15,792 bases of DNA from Erythrobacter sp. UBA2510. GTDB lineage: Bacteria > Pseudomonadota > Alphaproteobacteria > Sphingomonadales > Sphingomonadaceae. A model generated the notes under the pieces. It was not told the DNA's origin and searched no databases. It saw nothing but the letters and a program-made list of their open reading frames with translations. Each line of letters opens with the position of its first letter. Positions within the stretch are counted from its first letter, which is position 1. The stretch covers positions 1 to 15,792 of the forward strand of contig DDNW01000077.1 in the NCBI GenBank assembly GCA_002341345.1. Direction: 5' to 3'. Positions 15,691 to 15,792 of this stretch are shown piece after piece. The translations under genes were made by a program, and so were the position numbers.

Positions 15691-15792
15691 TCAGGCTTCG
15701 GTCTGCTCGACCATGGGGATCCGTACTGTCACCGTGGTCCCCACTCCGCGCTTGCTGGTAATGTCCAGCCGCCCGCGATGCCGCTCGACGAT
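15691..15792 (-). CDS. phoR: Sensor histidine kinase, probably PhoR, C-terminal end only
   Basis: Only the last 33 codons are inside the window, ending in TGA at 15691-15693. The sequence IVERHRGRLDITSKRGVGTT followed by VTVRIPM is the end of a HATPase_c domain: helix, GRL strand, and the G2-box region (GVGTTVTV). Its position directly upstream of the porin-pst-phoU-phoB genes makes PhoR, the kinase that phosphorylates PhoB under phosphate limitation, the natural reading. The fragment alone would fit any histidine kinase of this class. The gap to the porin is 121 bases; most of it is the Pho array, and I see no clear terminator. Confidence 0.75.
   Translation of the reverse strand: MVERHRGRLDITSKRGVGTTVTVRIPMVEQTEA

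Overview
The window is chromosomal DNA from a GC-rich alphaproteobacterium, most likely a sphingomonad (Erythrobacteraceae/Sphingomonadaceae). The reasons are the compact phoR-porin-pstSCAB-phoU-phoB order, a PstA with the long inserted domain usual in alphaproteobacteria, a PrsR-type sigma-54 regulator, and a candidate GGAAC-N17-CGTT promoter of the EcfG general stress type. The taxonomic call is an inference; no rRNA or marker phylogeny is available here. I see no tRNA, rRNA, insertion sequence, phage or CRISPR array, and no gene-free stretch longer than 300 bases.

Bases 1-6929 hold mostly transport and housekeeping genes. The window opens inside a sigma-54 activator (PrsR-like), followed 24 bases later by a bile acid:sodium symporter family protein. 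That gene runs tail-to-tail, with a 20-base overlap, into a minus-strand TerC-like DUF475 membrane protein lying downstream of panB (pantothenate synthesis). Divergent from panB are two plus-strand transporters: a neurotransmitter:sodium symporter (NSS) family protein and an APC-family amino acid permease. The permease ends in a 12-bp perfect hairpin carrying its stop codon.

Bases 6930-8143 hold small genes: a general-stress FMN-binding split-barrel protein with a near-consensus EcfG-type promoter, a 76-residue secreted or membrane protein with a clear UUCG-loop terminator, and a 36-codon plus-strand candidate membrane peptide.

Bases 8122-15792 form one minus-strand phosphate-starvation locus, read right to left: phoR (only the last 33 codons), an OprP/OprO-type porin, pstS, pstC, pstA, pstB, phoU, phoB. 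The porin carries phosphate across the outer membrane, PstS captures it in the periplasm, PstCAB imports it, PhoU couples transport state to PhoR, and PhoB is the DNA-binding output. Genes from pstC to phoU overlap or nearly touch. I find candidate Pho boxes (7-mers at 11-base pitch) before the porin, pstS and phoB. All three have a TA-starting hexamer 10 bases after the box, the spacing known from E. coli phoA.

The most unusual signal is before the porin. Seven GTCAY-like units (minus strand) follow each other at an exact 11-base pitch from 15638 down to 15568, running past the probable promoter through the leader and into the start codon. I do not see a wholly new multi-gene system; this array is the best candidate for something undescribed.
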